From Candidatus Niyogiibacteriota bacterium (lineage in GTDB: Bacteria > Patescibacteriota > Minisyncoccia > JACROR01), in contig JACROR010000011.1 of the NCBI GenBank assembly GCA_016214345.1, positions 1 through 48,100 on the forward strand: DNA of 48,100 bases, read 5' to 3'. The notes under the pieces are model-generated. The model was not told the DNA's origin and ran no database searches. It worked only from the letters and a program-made list of their open reading frames with translations. Position 1 is the stretch's first letter. The number at the start of each line of letters is the position of its first letter. The position numbers were made by a program, and so were the translations under genes. Below, one piece after another: positions 1 through 8,560 of the stretch.

Positions 1-76
1 GACTTTTTCCTGCGCGAACCATGCATACCGCGGTAGCTCGCAGCTTGGGAAGTTTCTCGTTTGTTGTATATGCCAT
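1..76 (-). CDS. Transposase-like helix-turn-helix protein, N-terminal fragment cut by window edge
   Basis: Reading leftward, an ATG at 76 (or 82) opens a frame that stays open to the window edge, about 25 residues beginning MAYTTNEKLPKLRATAVCMV. This resembles the start of Mu/IS481-type transposase helix-turn-helix domains, which often begin with a Tyr-Thr/Ser-Thr-Asn stretch followed by Leu-Pro-Lys and a basic helix. The ATG at 76 is preferred because an AGGG lies about 7 bases upstream of it. Too little is visible to tell whether the gene is intact; the assignment rests on general similarity of the first residues. Confidence 0.4.
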   Translation of the reverse strand, partial: MAYTTNEKLPKLRATAVCMVRAGKS

Positions 77-132
77 TTTCATACCCTAAACCCTCATGGG
101 GGTATTCCAAGGTATTGAACCATTACGAGGGG

Positions 133-161
133 TTGACTTATTTTAAGCCTCGTGGTATTAT
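133..161 (+). promoter_or_regulatory. Sigma-70-type promoter of the 408-aa gene
   Basis: TTGACT (133-138), a 17-base spacer and TATTAT (156-161), with TGG just before the -10 giving an extended -10 element. A 6-bp inverted repeat ACGAGG/CCTCGT (125-130 and 147-152) spans the -35 and spacer and could be an operator. It is one of the two clearest promoters in the window. Confidence 0.65.
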
Positions 162-220
162 TTAATAAATTTAGAACAGCAACTTAACAACCTAAAACTT
201 TTTTCTGAAAGGAGGCAGTA

Positions 221-1447
221 ATGCCTAATGATAGATGCACGATTGCCACACATTGGAGACCGCATTTTGACGAATTGCTTGCCGTCGCCATTAAGCAAAT
301 TTATGACGGCGAAGAAGAAGTGGATTTGGTTTTAGTAAAAGACGGCTTAAAACCGTTTTTGATGACTGAAAGCGGAATGCTCGCCTTAGAGCGAATTGAA
401 AAAGAAGGCGTAATATTTCTCGGCATAGGCAGAGGAGAAATGGACGACCACGGCCAAGACGAGTGCGCCGCGACGCTCATGGCCAAACGCCTCGGAACGG
501 AAAAAGCTCCGGAACTACGCCGACTGCTCAAATTCGCGCTCCGCCGCGATACCAAGGGCGGGCAACCGTTGGACTTGGACGACATCATTGCCGCGCTGCA
601 CGATCTCTATCCGGAAAATCCGAATAAGGTCCGGGAGTTCACTGATCTGGTGATCAACGCGGAAATACAAGAAGCGATATTCCGCGAATGCCTGACGCAA
701 ACGCATCCGATACCGAACCTTGAAAAGTTCCACGCCAACGCCGTACGCCTGCTTCGCGAAGAAACCGAAAAGCAATCCGCGGAATACGGCGAACACCAAG
801 AAAAAGTTTCCGGCCGCATCATGATCTATCTTCAAAAAAGGCAAAGCGGCCAAATCCAGGATTTTGATCTGGTAGATACTGTTTCGCTTCTTTTGCGAAG
901 AAAGCCCGATCAAGCCGCCGAATGGATCATGGAAGCGGTGAAAGCCGAGATCACGCGCCAGACGGAATTTCATGTTACCGTAAAAACGGAATATGAAAAA
1001 AACGCGCGCGAAGAGATCATGCGGGTCGGCGGCGCGGAACTCAAAGTGGCTGTCATAGAATCCGGCCACCGGCTAATCACCAAATACGGTCTCTACAAGG
1101 GAGCGGGAGTGGTGGTCAAGCGCAATCCCGAAACCGGCCATGTGCAAATCGCGCGCAGCAAACAACACACCCAAAAGCCGAAATGGCGCGGGAAAGGCGA
1201 TTTATTCACTCTCCGCGACGTGGTTATGCCGCTGCGGCGCGCCGAACAGATCGCGAACGGCATTGAGCCGTCATCCGAAATCGCGCTAAGCGGCCAAGAC
1301 GGCCCGAAAGGAGCGGAGTGCTGGTATTATGATCCGAGGATAGATATTATTCTCAACGGATCGCTCACCCATCCGGACATGCCGGCAACCAAACTCCTCT
1401 TTTCCGAAGTTGAGCGGATCGTGAAAGAAACGCTCAAAAAGGCTTAA
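221..1447 (+). CDS. Conserved-looking protein, possibly MYG1/DHH-like metal hydrolase
   Basis: This is a 408-residue soluble protein. The start is secure: AAAGGAGG lies 5 bases upstream of the ATG and a strong promoter precedes it. Near the N-terminus are ATHWRPHFDE (about residues 9-18) and, about 65 residues later, GRGEMDDHG. This spacing of a THxxxHxDE-like element and a DDH element recalls the metal-binding motifs of the MYG1/UPF0160 family of DHH-like nucleases. The middle is charged and helical, and the C-terminal part (YYDPRIDIILNG, then a serine/proline-poor helix) is not recognised. It faces the NYN-domain gene tail to tail. A conventional strong Shine-Dalgarno site sets it apart from many core genes here. 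The metal-hydrolase idea is inference from short motifs only. Confidence 0.8.
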   Translation: MPNDRCTIATHWRPHFDELLAVAIKQIYDGEEEVDLVLVKDGLKPFLMTESGMLALERIEKEGVIFLGIGRGEMDDHGQDECAATLMAKRLGTEKAPELRRLLKFALRRDTKGGQPLDLDDIIAALHDLYPENPNKVREFTDLVINAEIQEAIFRECLTQTHPIPNLEKFHANAVRLLREETEKQSAEYGEHQEKVSGRIMIYLQKRQSGQIQDFDLVDTVSLLLRRKPDQAAEWIMEAVKAEITRQTEFHVTVKTEYEKNAREEIMRVGGAELKVAVIESGHRLITKYGLYKGAGVVVKRNPETGHVQIARSKQHTQKPKWRGKGDLFTLRDVVMPLRRAEQIANGIEPSSEIALSGQDGPKGAECWYYDPRIDIILNGSLTHPDMPATKLLFSEVERIVKETLKKA

Positions 1448-1453
1448 ACAAAA

Positions 1454-1483
1454 TGTCCCGTCCGCCAGCTGGCGGACGGGACA
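1454..1483. repeat. Perfect 30-bp palindrome containing the GTCCGCCAGCTGGCGGAC repeat
   Basis: Two 15-base arms meet without a loop. The central 18 bases (1460-1477) recur exactly at 33426-33443, and a near copy lies inside argS at 31041-31058. On the minus strand it is followed by TTTTGTTT, so it may also help end transcripts from the NYN gene. Confidence 0.8.
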
Positions 1484-1489
1484 AAATTT

Positions 1490-1520
1490 AACCCCTCACC
1501 TACAAAGTAGGTGAGGGGTT
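1490..1520. terminator. Bidirectional terminator hairpin between convergent genes
   Basis: A 13-bp stem (1490-1502 with 1508-1520) closes a 5-base CAAAG loop and is followed on the plus strand by ATTTTATT. It lies between the stop codons of two convergent genes. The arm ACCCCTCACCT recurs as a spaced inverted pair upstream of glmS. Confidence 0.75.
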
Positions 1521-1536
1521 ATTTTATTGTTGTTGT

Positions 1537-2457
1537 TTATTTTGTTAATTCTTCCAATCTTTTCCCGAAATCGTTTCCGGGAGCAAACTCAAACCAGGTG
1601 TATCCGGCGTTACGATTGACCAATAATGCCGGATGTCGCCCGTCTTCTATATAAGAACCGGCGAGCATCTGCAAAACAAAACTGTATATCTCGTCCTTAT
1701 CATGATAACTCTCTTTCATTCCGCAAAATCCTTTATGGGTATTGCGAAGTTCTTCGGTAAAATCCTTGAAATTAAAACTCTTCATTTCCTCGGCGAGCTT
1801 ATAAGCCGTCAGAACTAACTGAAAGTAAGAATTCTTGCGGAGTTTTGCAAAGATCTTCCCTTCGCGCATGATCATGCGCGACAGCAAACGTATCTCGTCT
1901 TCCATAACCTGCTGGCTGTCATTCTTATACACCCAAGGCGACGCGTTTTCCAACGCCTCATCTTTCATCAGAAAAATAATGTCGCGAAAACTCTCTGTCT
2001 GGCTGCCCCTCAACAATCCTTTGAAAGTATTTTGCTTCATAGAAGAAACTATGATAACTTTTTTGCCATATTCTTCGTACAAATCAGCTAAGGGCGCGAA
2101 ATAATGATCTCCGCTTCCGATCACTAAAATATCCGGAGCGGTTTCGGGATCAGATAAAAACGAAACGGCAACGCTGTATATGTGCTCATCGGTTACATCA
2201 TCATCACGCATGCCCTCGGTCGTCAAAACCGGCATAGCATAAGGGATCGCCCGCAAAATTTCTTTGATCTCCGACATATTTCCCGGCACGCAATGATACG
2301 GCATGAAAATCAAAAATTGCGATAAATAACCGCGCTTGGAAAATTCGGAAATCAACGCGTCCCATCTGATAGACATGCCGCGCTCTTTTATGGGGATGGT
2401 CAAATTGTCAAAATCTCCCACAACCGCGATGCGAAGCTTTTTCTGGGAACTGTCCAT
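1537..2457 (-). CDS. NYN (PIN-like, DUF88) domain protein
   Basis: The N-terminus has VVGDFDNLTI (an acidic DxDN nuclease-type motif), and about 100 residues later ILVIGSGDHYFAPL, the SGDxDF-like second motif of NYN/LabA proteins that are related to PIN-domain ribonucleases. An Asp-rich segment lies between them. The C-terminal half, about residues 180-305, is charged and alpha-helical and is not recognised. The ATG at 2457 is chosen over the upstream GTG at 2463 because AAGGGAG sits 5 bases before it and overlaps the GTG. It is divergent from dprA. RNA cleavage is the expected activity by family; the target is unknown. Confidence 0.8.
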   Translation of the reverse strand: MDSSQKKLRIAVVGDFDNLTIPIKERGMSIRWDALISEFSKRGYLSQFLIFMPYHCVPGNMSEIKEILRAIPYAMPVLTTEGMRDDDVTDEHIYSVAVSFLSDPETAPDILVIGSGDHYFAPLADLYEEYGKKVIIVSSMKQNTFKGLLRGSQTESFRDIIFLMKDEALENASPWVYKNDSQQVMEDEIRLLSRMIMREGKIFAKLRKNSYFQLVLTAYKLAEEMKSFNFKDFTEELRNTHKGFCGMKESYHDKDEIYSFVLQMLAGSYIEDGRHPALLVNRNAGYTWFEFAPGNDFGKRLEELTK

Positions 2458-2548
2458 AAGCACTCCCTTCTGTCATTTTTAAAGTACTAAGTTATCCGAA
2501 CTGCCATATTCCATAATTCCGAATAAATATATCACATTTGGTAAAACA

Positions 2549-2575
2549 TTGCAATGGTCGCTTTTTACCTATAAT
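2549..2575 (+). promoter_or_regulatory. Probable promoter of dprA with almost no leader
   Basis: A perfect TATAAT at 2570-2575 has a weak TTGCAA 15 bases upstream. The dprA ATG follows only 11 bases after the -10 and has no Shine-Dalgarno sequence, so the transcript would be leaderless or nearly so. Confidence 0.4.
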
Positions 2576-2586
2576 CTAAATATTAA

Positions 2587-3459
2587 ATGGCAACCCAACC
2601 TAAAGAAAAATATAAAACCATAACGCTGGATGAAAAGAGTTATCCGGCGCTGCTTCGTGAAATTCCCGACCCGCCTGAAACCCTCTACATGCTCGGCAAT
2701 TTCCATGATTGGCATAAACCCGCGATAGCGATCGTAGGCACCCGAAAAGCCACCTCTTACGGCCTGCGCGCGGCGCGCGCCCTCGGATGCGAATTGGCAG
2801 CCGCCGGCATAACCGTGGTAAGCGGACTCGCCCTGGGTATTGACGCGGAAGCGCACCGAGGCGCCTTGGAAGCGAACGGCAACACCGTCGCCGTTTTAGG
2901 GTCGGGCATAAACATGATCTATCCGGCGACCAATCGTCCACTCGCGGAAAAAATAATAGAGCAAGGCGGCGCTGTAATATCGGAATTTTCCCCAGATCTT
3001 CCGCCGGAAAAATGGACCTTCCCGCAAAGAAACCGCATAATCGCCGGATTATCAAACGTAACGCTCGTAATTGAGGCCCCGGAAAAAAGCGGCGCGCTTA
3101 TTACCGCTTACCTCGCGCTGGAATACAACCGCGAAGTCGCCGCCCTGCCCGGAGAAATAACTTCCCTCAATTCACAAGGCACGAACAAGCTCATAAAACT
3201 GGGAGCGGCTATAATAAGAAGTGCGGACGATGTGCTGGAACTCTTGGGATTAAACGCTCCTAATCCGAAAACTTTATTTGACAAATTGGACAAAATAGAA
3301 AATGTTATACTGCAATGCCTAAACAAACCGCAGAACAAAGATGAAATGCTTGACCTAACGCAATTGCCTGCAGACATATTAAATCAAAAATTGTCTTCGC
3401 TTGAATTAAAAGGCGCGATTAAAAATAACGGAGGATTATATGAAATTAGTAATAGTTGA
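2587..3459 (+). CDS. dprA: DNA-processing protein DprA (Smf)
   Basis: This cytoplasmic protein binds single-stranded DNA and loads RecA on incoming DNA during natural transformation. The 290-residue product shows the Rossmann-like DprA core: IAIVGTRKATSYG (about residues 47-59), VVSGLALGIDAEAHRGAL, AVLGSGINMIYPATN, a serine-glutamate-phenylalanine segment and FPQRNRIIAGLS. The last 65 residues form a small winged-helix-like tail, as in many DprA proteins. It has no ribosome-binding site; an immediately upstream TATAAT suggests near-leaderless expression. Its last 20 bases overlap the start of topA, so the two are probably translationally coupled. The family assignment is certain. Confidence 0.95.
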   Translation: MATQPKEKYKTITLDEKSYPALLREIPDPPETLYMLGNFHDWHKPAIAIVGTRKATSYGLRAARALGCELAAAGITVVSGLALGIDAEAHRGALEANGNTVAVLGSGINMIYPATNRPLAEKIIEQGGAVISEFSPDLPPEKWTFPQRNRIIAGLSNVTLVIEAPEKSGALITAYLALEYNREVAALPGEITSLNSQGTNKLIKLGAAIIRSADDVLELLGLNAPNPKTLFDKLDKIENVILQCLNKPQNKDEMLDLTQLPADILNQKLSSLELKGAIKNNGGLYEISNS

Positions 3460-5578
3460 GTCGCCCACCAAAGCCAAAACCATATCCAGATTTTTGGGAA
3501 AAGGTTTCACCGTGAAATCAAGCTACGGCCATGTCCGCGATCTTCCGGCATATAAACTGGGAATTGATCTGGAAAATAATTTTGAACCGCAATACGTCAT
3601 TCCCAAAAAATCCGCCAAAATAGTCAAAGATCTGAAAAGCGAATTGAAAAACGCGGACACTCTGATACTCGCGACCGATGAAGACCGCGAGGGCGAGGCT
3701 ATTGCCTGGCATTTACTCCAAGCGTTGGATGTGAATGGCGCCGGCGCCAAAAAGAAAAAAAAGGATGCGGATACTCCAAAAATTCCGCCCAAAATAGAAC
3801 GCATAGTTTTTCACGAAATAACCAAACCGGCTATAGAAAAAGCGCTTAGCTCGCCGCGGAACTTAGACCTTAACATGATAGACGCGCAACAAGCCCGCCG
3901 CGTTTTAGATCGTTTGGTAGGCTACAAACTGTCCCCTTTTCTCTGGAAAAAACTGATGCGCGGATTATCGGCCGGACGCGTGCAAAGCGTAGCCCTCCGC
4001 ATCATCGTAGAACGGGAAAAAGAAATAAAAGCCTTCCTGTCGCAGAAATACTGGCAAATAAACGCGCTGCTCAAAAAAACCGCCGCGACTGAAACCAACG
4101 AGACATTCCCGGCGCAAATGACCGCCATAGACGACAAGCCCATAGAAAAGCCCGGTCTTTTGGACGAAAATGAAACGCAAAAAATTTTAACGGATCTGAA
4201 CGCCGCGGATTGGAAAGTCGCGTCCATTGAAAAAAGACGCGTGGAAAAAACTCCCAAACCGCCCTTCACCACAAGTTCCTTGCAACAAGAAGCGTGGTCG
4301 CGTCTGCATTTTTCCGCCAAAAAAACCATGATGATCGCCCAGCAATTATACGAAGGCGTGGAATTAAAAAATAAAGGGCAGCTCGGTCTTATAACTTACA
4401 TGCGGACGGATTCCGTGAATATCGCGGGCGAAGCGCTCGCCGCCGCCTCGGCATTCATAAAGCAGGAACTGGGAGAAAAATATTCTCTGCCGGAGCCTCG
4501 CGTTTTCAAGACCAAATCCAAAACCGCGCAGGAGGCGCACGAAGCCATCCGTCCCACCCATCCGGACATCACCCCCAAATCCATAAAAACCGAATTAAGC
4601 CGCGACCAATTCGTGCTCTACGAAATTATATGGCAAAGATTTATCGCGTCGCAGATGGCGCCCGCTGTTTTTGACGGCACTACGGCAATAATTGACGCCG
4701 CCAACGCTTCGGCGGGACGCAAATATAGCTTTCATTCTTCCGGACAAATTATGCTTTTTGACGGATACATAAAAATTTACCCAATAAAAACCGAGGACTC
4801 GCTGTTGCCCAATCTTCAAGAAAACGACGCACTAACGGCGGAAAAAATAGAAAGCTCGCCGCATGAAACCGAACCGCCTCCGCGCTACACCGAAGCATCG
4901 CTCGTAAAAACTTTAGAAAAATTCGGCATAGGCCGCCCCTCCACTTACGCGCCCATTATCTCCACCATCCAAGACCGCGGCTATGTTACGAAAAACGACG
5001 CCAAAAGCTTTCTGCCCACCGAAATGGGAGAAAAAGTGGACAATATTTTGCTGGAACATTTCCCGCAAATCGTGGACATAGATTTTACGGCCAAAATGGA
5101 AGAAAGTTTGGACCAAATCGCGTCCGGAGAAAAAGCATGGCGGCCGACTCTCAAAGAATTTTACGAACCGTTTGAAAAACACCTCAAAGAAAAATACGAA
5201 ACCGTGGCAAAACAAAATTTGACCGAACCCACGGACGAAAAATGCGACAAATGCGGCGCGCCGCTCATCATCCGCTACGGCCGTTTCGGCAGATTTATGG
5301 CCTGCTCCGCCTTTCCGGAATGCAAATTCACCAAAGCATTGCCTCCGGTATCGCTAAACATCAAATGTCCCAAATGCGGCGACGGCGATGTGATAGAACG
5401 AAGAACCAAAAAAAGGCGGCTTTTCTACGGCTGTTCCAATTATCCCAAATGCGATTTTGCCACCTGGCAAAAACCCACGGGCAAATTGTGCATAGAATGT
5501 TCGTCGCCCTTAGTTGAATTGAAAAGCGGCATAAAATGCTCAAATAAAAACTGCAAATTCAAAGAAGGCGAAAAATGA
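3440..5578 (+). CDS. topA: DNA topoisomerase I (type IA)
   Basis: It relaxes negatively supercoiled DNA through a 5'-phosphotyrosine intermediate. The 712-residue protein opens with the TOPRIM domain (LVIVESPTKAKTI and LATDEDREGEAIAWHL), followed by the type IA core. GLITYMRTDS carries the expected active-site tyrosine at about residue 320, and the KFGIGRPSTYA segment follows. The C-terminus has three four-cysteine zinc ribbons, the first two with a CxxC...C-x4-5-C pattern. GGAGG 8 bases upstream inside dprA supports the start. The gene ends in TGA, overlapping the next start as ATGA; this use of TGA as a stop argues for the standard code. Confidence 0.97.
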   Translation: MKLVIVESPTKAKTISRFLGKGFTVKSSYGHVRDLPAYKLGIDLENNFEPQYVIPKKSAKIVKDLKSELKNADTLILATDEDREGEAIAWHLLQALDVNGAGAKKKKKDADTPKIPPKIERIVFHEITKPAIEKALSSPRNLDLNMIDAQQARRVLDRLVGYKLSPFLWKKLMRGLSAGRVQSVALRIIVEREKEIKAFLSQKYWQINALLKKTAATETNETFPAQMTAIDDKPIEKPGLLDENETQKILTDLNAADWKVASIEKRRVEKTPKPPFTTSSLQQEAWSRLHFSAKKTMMIAQQLYEGVELKNKGQLGLITYMRTDSVNIAGEALAAASAFIKQELGEKYSLPEPRVFKTKSKTAQEAHEAIRPTHPDITPKSIKTELSRDQFVLYEIIWQRFIASQMAPAVFDGTTAIIDAANASAGRKYSFHSSGQIMLFDGYIKIYPIKTEDSLLPNLQENDALTAEKIESSPHETEPPPRYTEASLVKTLEKFGIGRPSTYAPIISTIQDRGYVTKNDAKSFLPTEMGEKVDNILLEHFPQIVDIDFTAKMEESLDQIASGEKAWRPTLKEFYEPFEKHLKEKYETVAKQNLTEPTDEKCDKCGAPLIIRYGRFGRFMACSAFPECKFTKALPPVSLNIKCPKCGDGDVIERRTKKRRLFYGCSNYPKCDFATWQKPTGKLCIECSSPLVELKSGIKCSNKNCKFKEGEK

Positions 5579-7296
5579 GCTGGGAAGAATACACCAAACA
5601 ATTGGACCGCTGTGGCGTCCCCCAAGACGGACGAGACTTGATCAAACAAGCTTTTTTGTTCGCGCATCAAGCGCACGAAAATCAAACCCGTTTCTCCGGA
5701 GAACCGTATGTGAACCACACCATAAATGTTTCTTTGAAAGTGGCGGCTTTGCGTTTGAACGCGGCGGGCATAGCGGCCGCACTGCTTCACGACACGGTGG
5801 AAGACGACAAGGCCTCGCTTAAAACCATACGCAAAAAATTCGGCCCCGAAGTCGCCCTCTTGGTGAACGGCTTAACCAAGGTTAAAAAAATAAAATATCA
5901 GGGCGTAGAGCGGCAAGTGGAATCCATGCGCAAAATGTTTTTGGCGCTGGCCGAAGACATCAGGGTGGTCATCATCAAACTGATGGATCGCATGCACAAC
6001 ATGGAAACTCTGGAATACCACCCCAAAGAAGAAAAAAGAAAACGGATCGCTCTGGAAACTCTGGAAATTTACGCCCCTCTCGCCGACCGCCTCGGCATGT
6101 GGAATGTAAAATCGCAACTGGAAGACTTGGCTTTTAAGTATGTCTATCCCGAAGAATACAAATGGATTACGGAAGAAGTAAAAGAAAAAATTCCGGAACG
6201 GGAAAAATATTTAGAAACCATTCTGCCCATATTAAAAAAAGGGTTAAACAAAGAAGGAGTGCGGCCGCTGGAAGTTTCTTGGCGCGCGAAACATTATTAC
6301 AGCATCTGGAAAAAACTCTCCAAAAAAGGCATGGACTGGGGGCGCATCAAAGACCTGGCCGCCATGAGAATCATAGTTAAAGACATAGAAGCCTGCTACG
6401 CGACCTTGGGTGTCATACACACGCTCTGGCGGCCTCTGCCCGGGAGAATAAAGGATTACATAGCTCTGCCCAAACCCAACGGCTACCAGAGTCTGCACAC
6501 CACGGTTTTTTGCGAAAACGGCAAAATAACGGAATTCCAAATCAGGACTCCGGAAATGCATCGGGACGCGGATTTCGGCATCGCGGCGCACTGGGCTTAC
6601 GAGATGGCCGGCAAAAAAAGCGACGGCTCGCCGGCGCAATCGCAAAAATTCGCGTGGGTGCGCCAGCTCCAAGAATGGCAAAAAGATTTCAAAAAAGGCA
6701 AGCAATCCAGCCAAGAATTTTTAGATTCGCTCAAGATCGATTTTTTCAAAGATCGCATATTCGCGCTGACGCCCAAAGGCGATGTCATTGATCTGCCGGA
6801 AGACGCGACACCGATTGACTTCGCTTATCATATCCATTCCGAGATAGGAGACCAAACGTCGGGATGCAAAGTAAACGGCCGCATGGTGCCTCTCTCTCAT
6901 AGCTTAAAATCGGGCGATGTGGTGGAGATGCTCATCCAAAAAAACAAAAAACCCTCCCAAGAATGGCTGGAACTGGCGAAAACCTCGCTCGCCAAGAACC
7001 GCATACGCTCCGCGATAAAAAAGAAGTCTCTTTTGTTGCGTCCCCAGGCCGCGCAACCAAGAACCGAGCTGGTCATTACCGCCGCGAACCGCGTAGGATT
7101 GATCAAAGACATAAGCGCGATATTCGCGGGATTCCGCATCAACATAGAATCCATAAAAAGCGAAACCGCGGGTACGGATTATCCCATAGTGAGCATAGTA
7201 TTCACGCCCAAAAACGAAGAGCAAACGGAAAAAATAAAAACCCGGATAAAAAAATTACCGGGAATTGAAAATATAAATTTAAAACCGCATCGCTGA
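5575..7296 (+). CDS. rel: RelA/SpoT family bifunctional (p)ppGpp synthetase/hydrolase
   Basis: It makes and degrades (p)ppGpp in the stringent response. The 573-residue protein has the HD hydrolase domain with LLHDTVEDD (H72, D73) and a KLMDRMHN motif (about 135-142), so hydrolase activity is expected. The synthetase domain has RIKDYIALPKPNGYQSLHTT near residues 290-310, then a TGS domain (about 390-450) and a C-terminal ACT domain (about 500-573). At 573 residues it is shorter than the typical 700-plus-residue Rel, mainly because the region between TGS and ACT is reduced. Its ATG overlaps the topA stop by 4 bases, so it is the third gene of a coupled dprA-topA-rel unit. It faces parB tail to tail. 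Confidence 0.95.
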   Translation: MSWEEYTKQLDRCGVPQDGRDLIKQAFLFAHQAHENQTRFSGEPYVNHTINVSLKVAALRLNAAGIAAALLHDTVEDDKASLKTIRKKFGPEVALLVNGLTKVKKIKYQGVERQVESMRKMFLALAEDIRVVIIKLMDRMHNMETLEYHPKEEKRKRIALETLEIYAPLADRLGMWNVKSQLEDLAFKYVYPEEYKWITEEVKEKIPEREKYLETILPILKKGLNKEGVRPLEVSWRAKHYYSIWKKLSKKGMDWGRIKDLAAMRIIVKDIEACYATLGVIHTLWRPLPGRIKDYIALPKPNGYQSLHTTVFCENGKITEFQIRTPEMHRDADFGIAAHWAYEMAGKKSDGSPAQSQKFAWVRQLQEWQKDFKKGKQSSQEFLDSLKIDFFKDRIFALTPKGDVIDLPEDATPIDFAYHIHSEIGDQTSGCKVNGRMVPLSHSLKSGDVVEMLIQKNKKPSQEWLELAKTSLAKNRIRSAIKKKSLLLRPQAAQPRTELVITAANRVGLIKDISAIFAGFRINIESIKSETAGTDYPIVSIVFTPKNEEQTEKIKTRIKKLPGIENINLKPHR

Positions 7297-7321
7297 ACGC
7301 GGGGCAATTTCTAAATATACA

Positions 7322-7359
7322 ATCCAGTCAATTTCTCCGTATGGAGAAATTGACTGGAT
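7322..7359. repeat. Perfect 17-bp inverted repeat between convergent rel and parB
   Basis: Arms 7322-7338 and 7343-7359 are exact complements around a 4-base GTAT loop. No T-run follows on either strand, so it is not a classical intrinsic terminator, but its place between convergent stop codons suggests a transcript-end or mRNA-protecting role. Confidence 0.7.
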
Positions 7360-7362
7360 GAT

Positions 7363-8335
7363 CTAAATAGTGAACCGGTCTAGCGCGTCTTTTTCCACGC
7401 CTGATAAAGTATTGCTATCAAATACTTTTTCTTGCTCCGCATTGCCCACAATATCGTCTAACGCGGAAGCCAGCTGAACGGGAACATCGGACATATGCGA
7501 TTCCACGGGCGGCATATCGTTGCCGTCTAGCAAGGCTTCTTTCGGCGCGTCTTCCGAAGATACCGCTTCCGTTTCCGGCATAATATCCGTGTTGTCCTCC
7601 ATCCGGTCTTTGTCCACTTTGGCCAAGAAATTTTTCTTCCAGCACCCGCGTATTCTGATCAGGCAAACCGTCTTGCTTTCGCGCCCGCTCGTAAGCAATG
7701 CGCCTTGCCGCATGCTCCGCGTCGCGCACCGACAATTTTTTATAAACTATATCTTTAAAAAGTATTTTTTGCGCTTCCGGCTTGTCAGAGAGCATCAAAA
7801 GCGGACGAGTGTGGCCTTCGTTTATGGAACCGTCAACCAAAGCCTGTTTGATTTCTTCCGGTAGCACAAGAAGCCGCATGGTGTTGGCCACAAATTCGCG
7901 GCTTTTGCCGATCTTCGCGGCAATCTCTCTTTGCTTCATTCCGAAAGTATCCGCCATTTGTTTGAAAGCAATGGCGCGCTCAATTGGTCCCAAATCTTCT
8001 CTCTGCACATTTTCCACCAACGCCAATTCCAATTTAACTTTCTCCGCCGGCTCTGCGCGGATAATTACGGGCACTTGCAAGAGGCCCGCCAATTTAGAGG
8101 CGCGAAGCCGTCGCTCGCCTGCGATAAGCTCATAATTAACCGCAGTGCCATTTGGGACTTCGTGCTCACAACGCACCACCACCAATGGCTGTAAAACTCC
8201 ATACTGGCGGATGGATTCGGAGAGCTCACGCAATCGGCTTTCGTCAAATTCATGCCTCGGCTGAAAAGGATTGGGCTTTATTTTTTCGGTTTCTACCCAA
8301 AAAATGCTATTTTGAATTTGATTATTTTGATTCAT
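7363..8335 (-). CDS. parB: Chromosome-partitioning protein ParB, with apparent single-base frameshift
   Basis: ParB is a CTPase that binds parS and spreads on DNA for chromosome segregation. From the ATG at 8335 the frame encodes the N-terminal domain (NPFQPRHEFDE; IAGERRLRASKLAG, the GERR box) and the helix-turn-helix region (MKQREIAAKIGKSREFVANTMRLL), about 235 residues in all. Near 7630-7640 the reading frame becomes Arg/Gly-rich nonsense, while the +1 frame continues with a plausible acidic tail that ends at 7363 (EKDALDRFTI). Removing one base from the A5T3 run joins them into about 322 residues. This is either an assembly indel or a real mutation. The tail does not look like the usual ParB dimerisation domain. 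No parA is seen in the window. Confidence 0.8.
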
Positions 8336-8473
8336 CTATGTGTATGTGTATGAGAAATTATACTGCGGGGTGTTGTCTAAAATCTAACAAAAAAGTATAA
8401 TGGTTGGCAAGGGGAAAATTTATGCCGGAGCGCCCGTCTTGGGCGGGCAAAGCATTTTGAAAAATTAAAATTT
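8336..8473. other. Divergent intergenic region of parB and tRNA-Leu
   Basis: TATAAT occurs on the minus strand at 8357-8362 (for parB) and on the plus strand at 8396-8401 (for tRNA-Leu). A short CGCCC/GGGCG hairpin (8431-8445) follows. TGCCGGAG at 8423-8430 duplicates the first bases of the tRNA-Leu gene (from 8474), possibly a remnant of a partial duplication. Confidence 0.4.
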
Positions 8474-8560
8474 GCCGGAGTGGCGGAATTGGCATACGCG
8501 CACGACTCAAAATCGTGTTCCCGTAAGGGATTAAGGGTTCAACTCCCTTCTCCGGCACCA
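8474..8560 (+). tRNA. tRNA-Leu, anticodon CAA
   Basis: An 87-base gene with a full class II cloverleaf. The acceptor GCCGGAG pairs with CTCCGGC, the anticodon stem CACGA/TCGTG closes the loop CTCAAAA, and a long variable arm (TTCCCGTAAGGGAT-like) is followed by a T-arm with GGTTCAACTCC. The discriminator is A, and CCA is encoded at 8558-8560. Confidence 0.95.
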
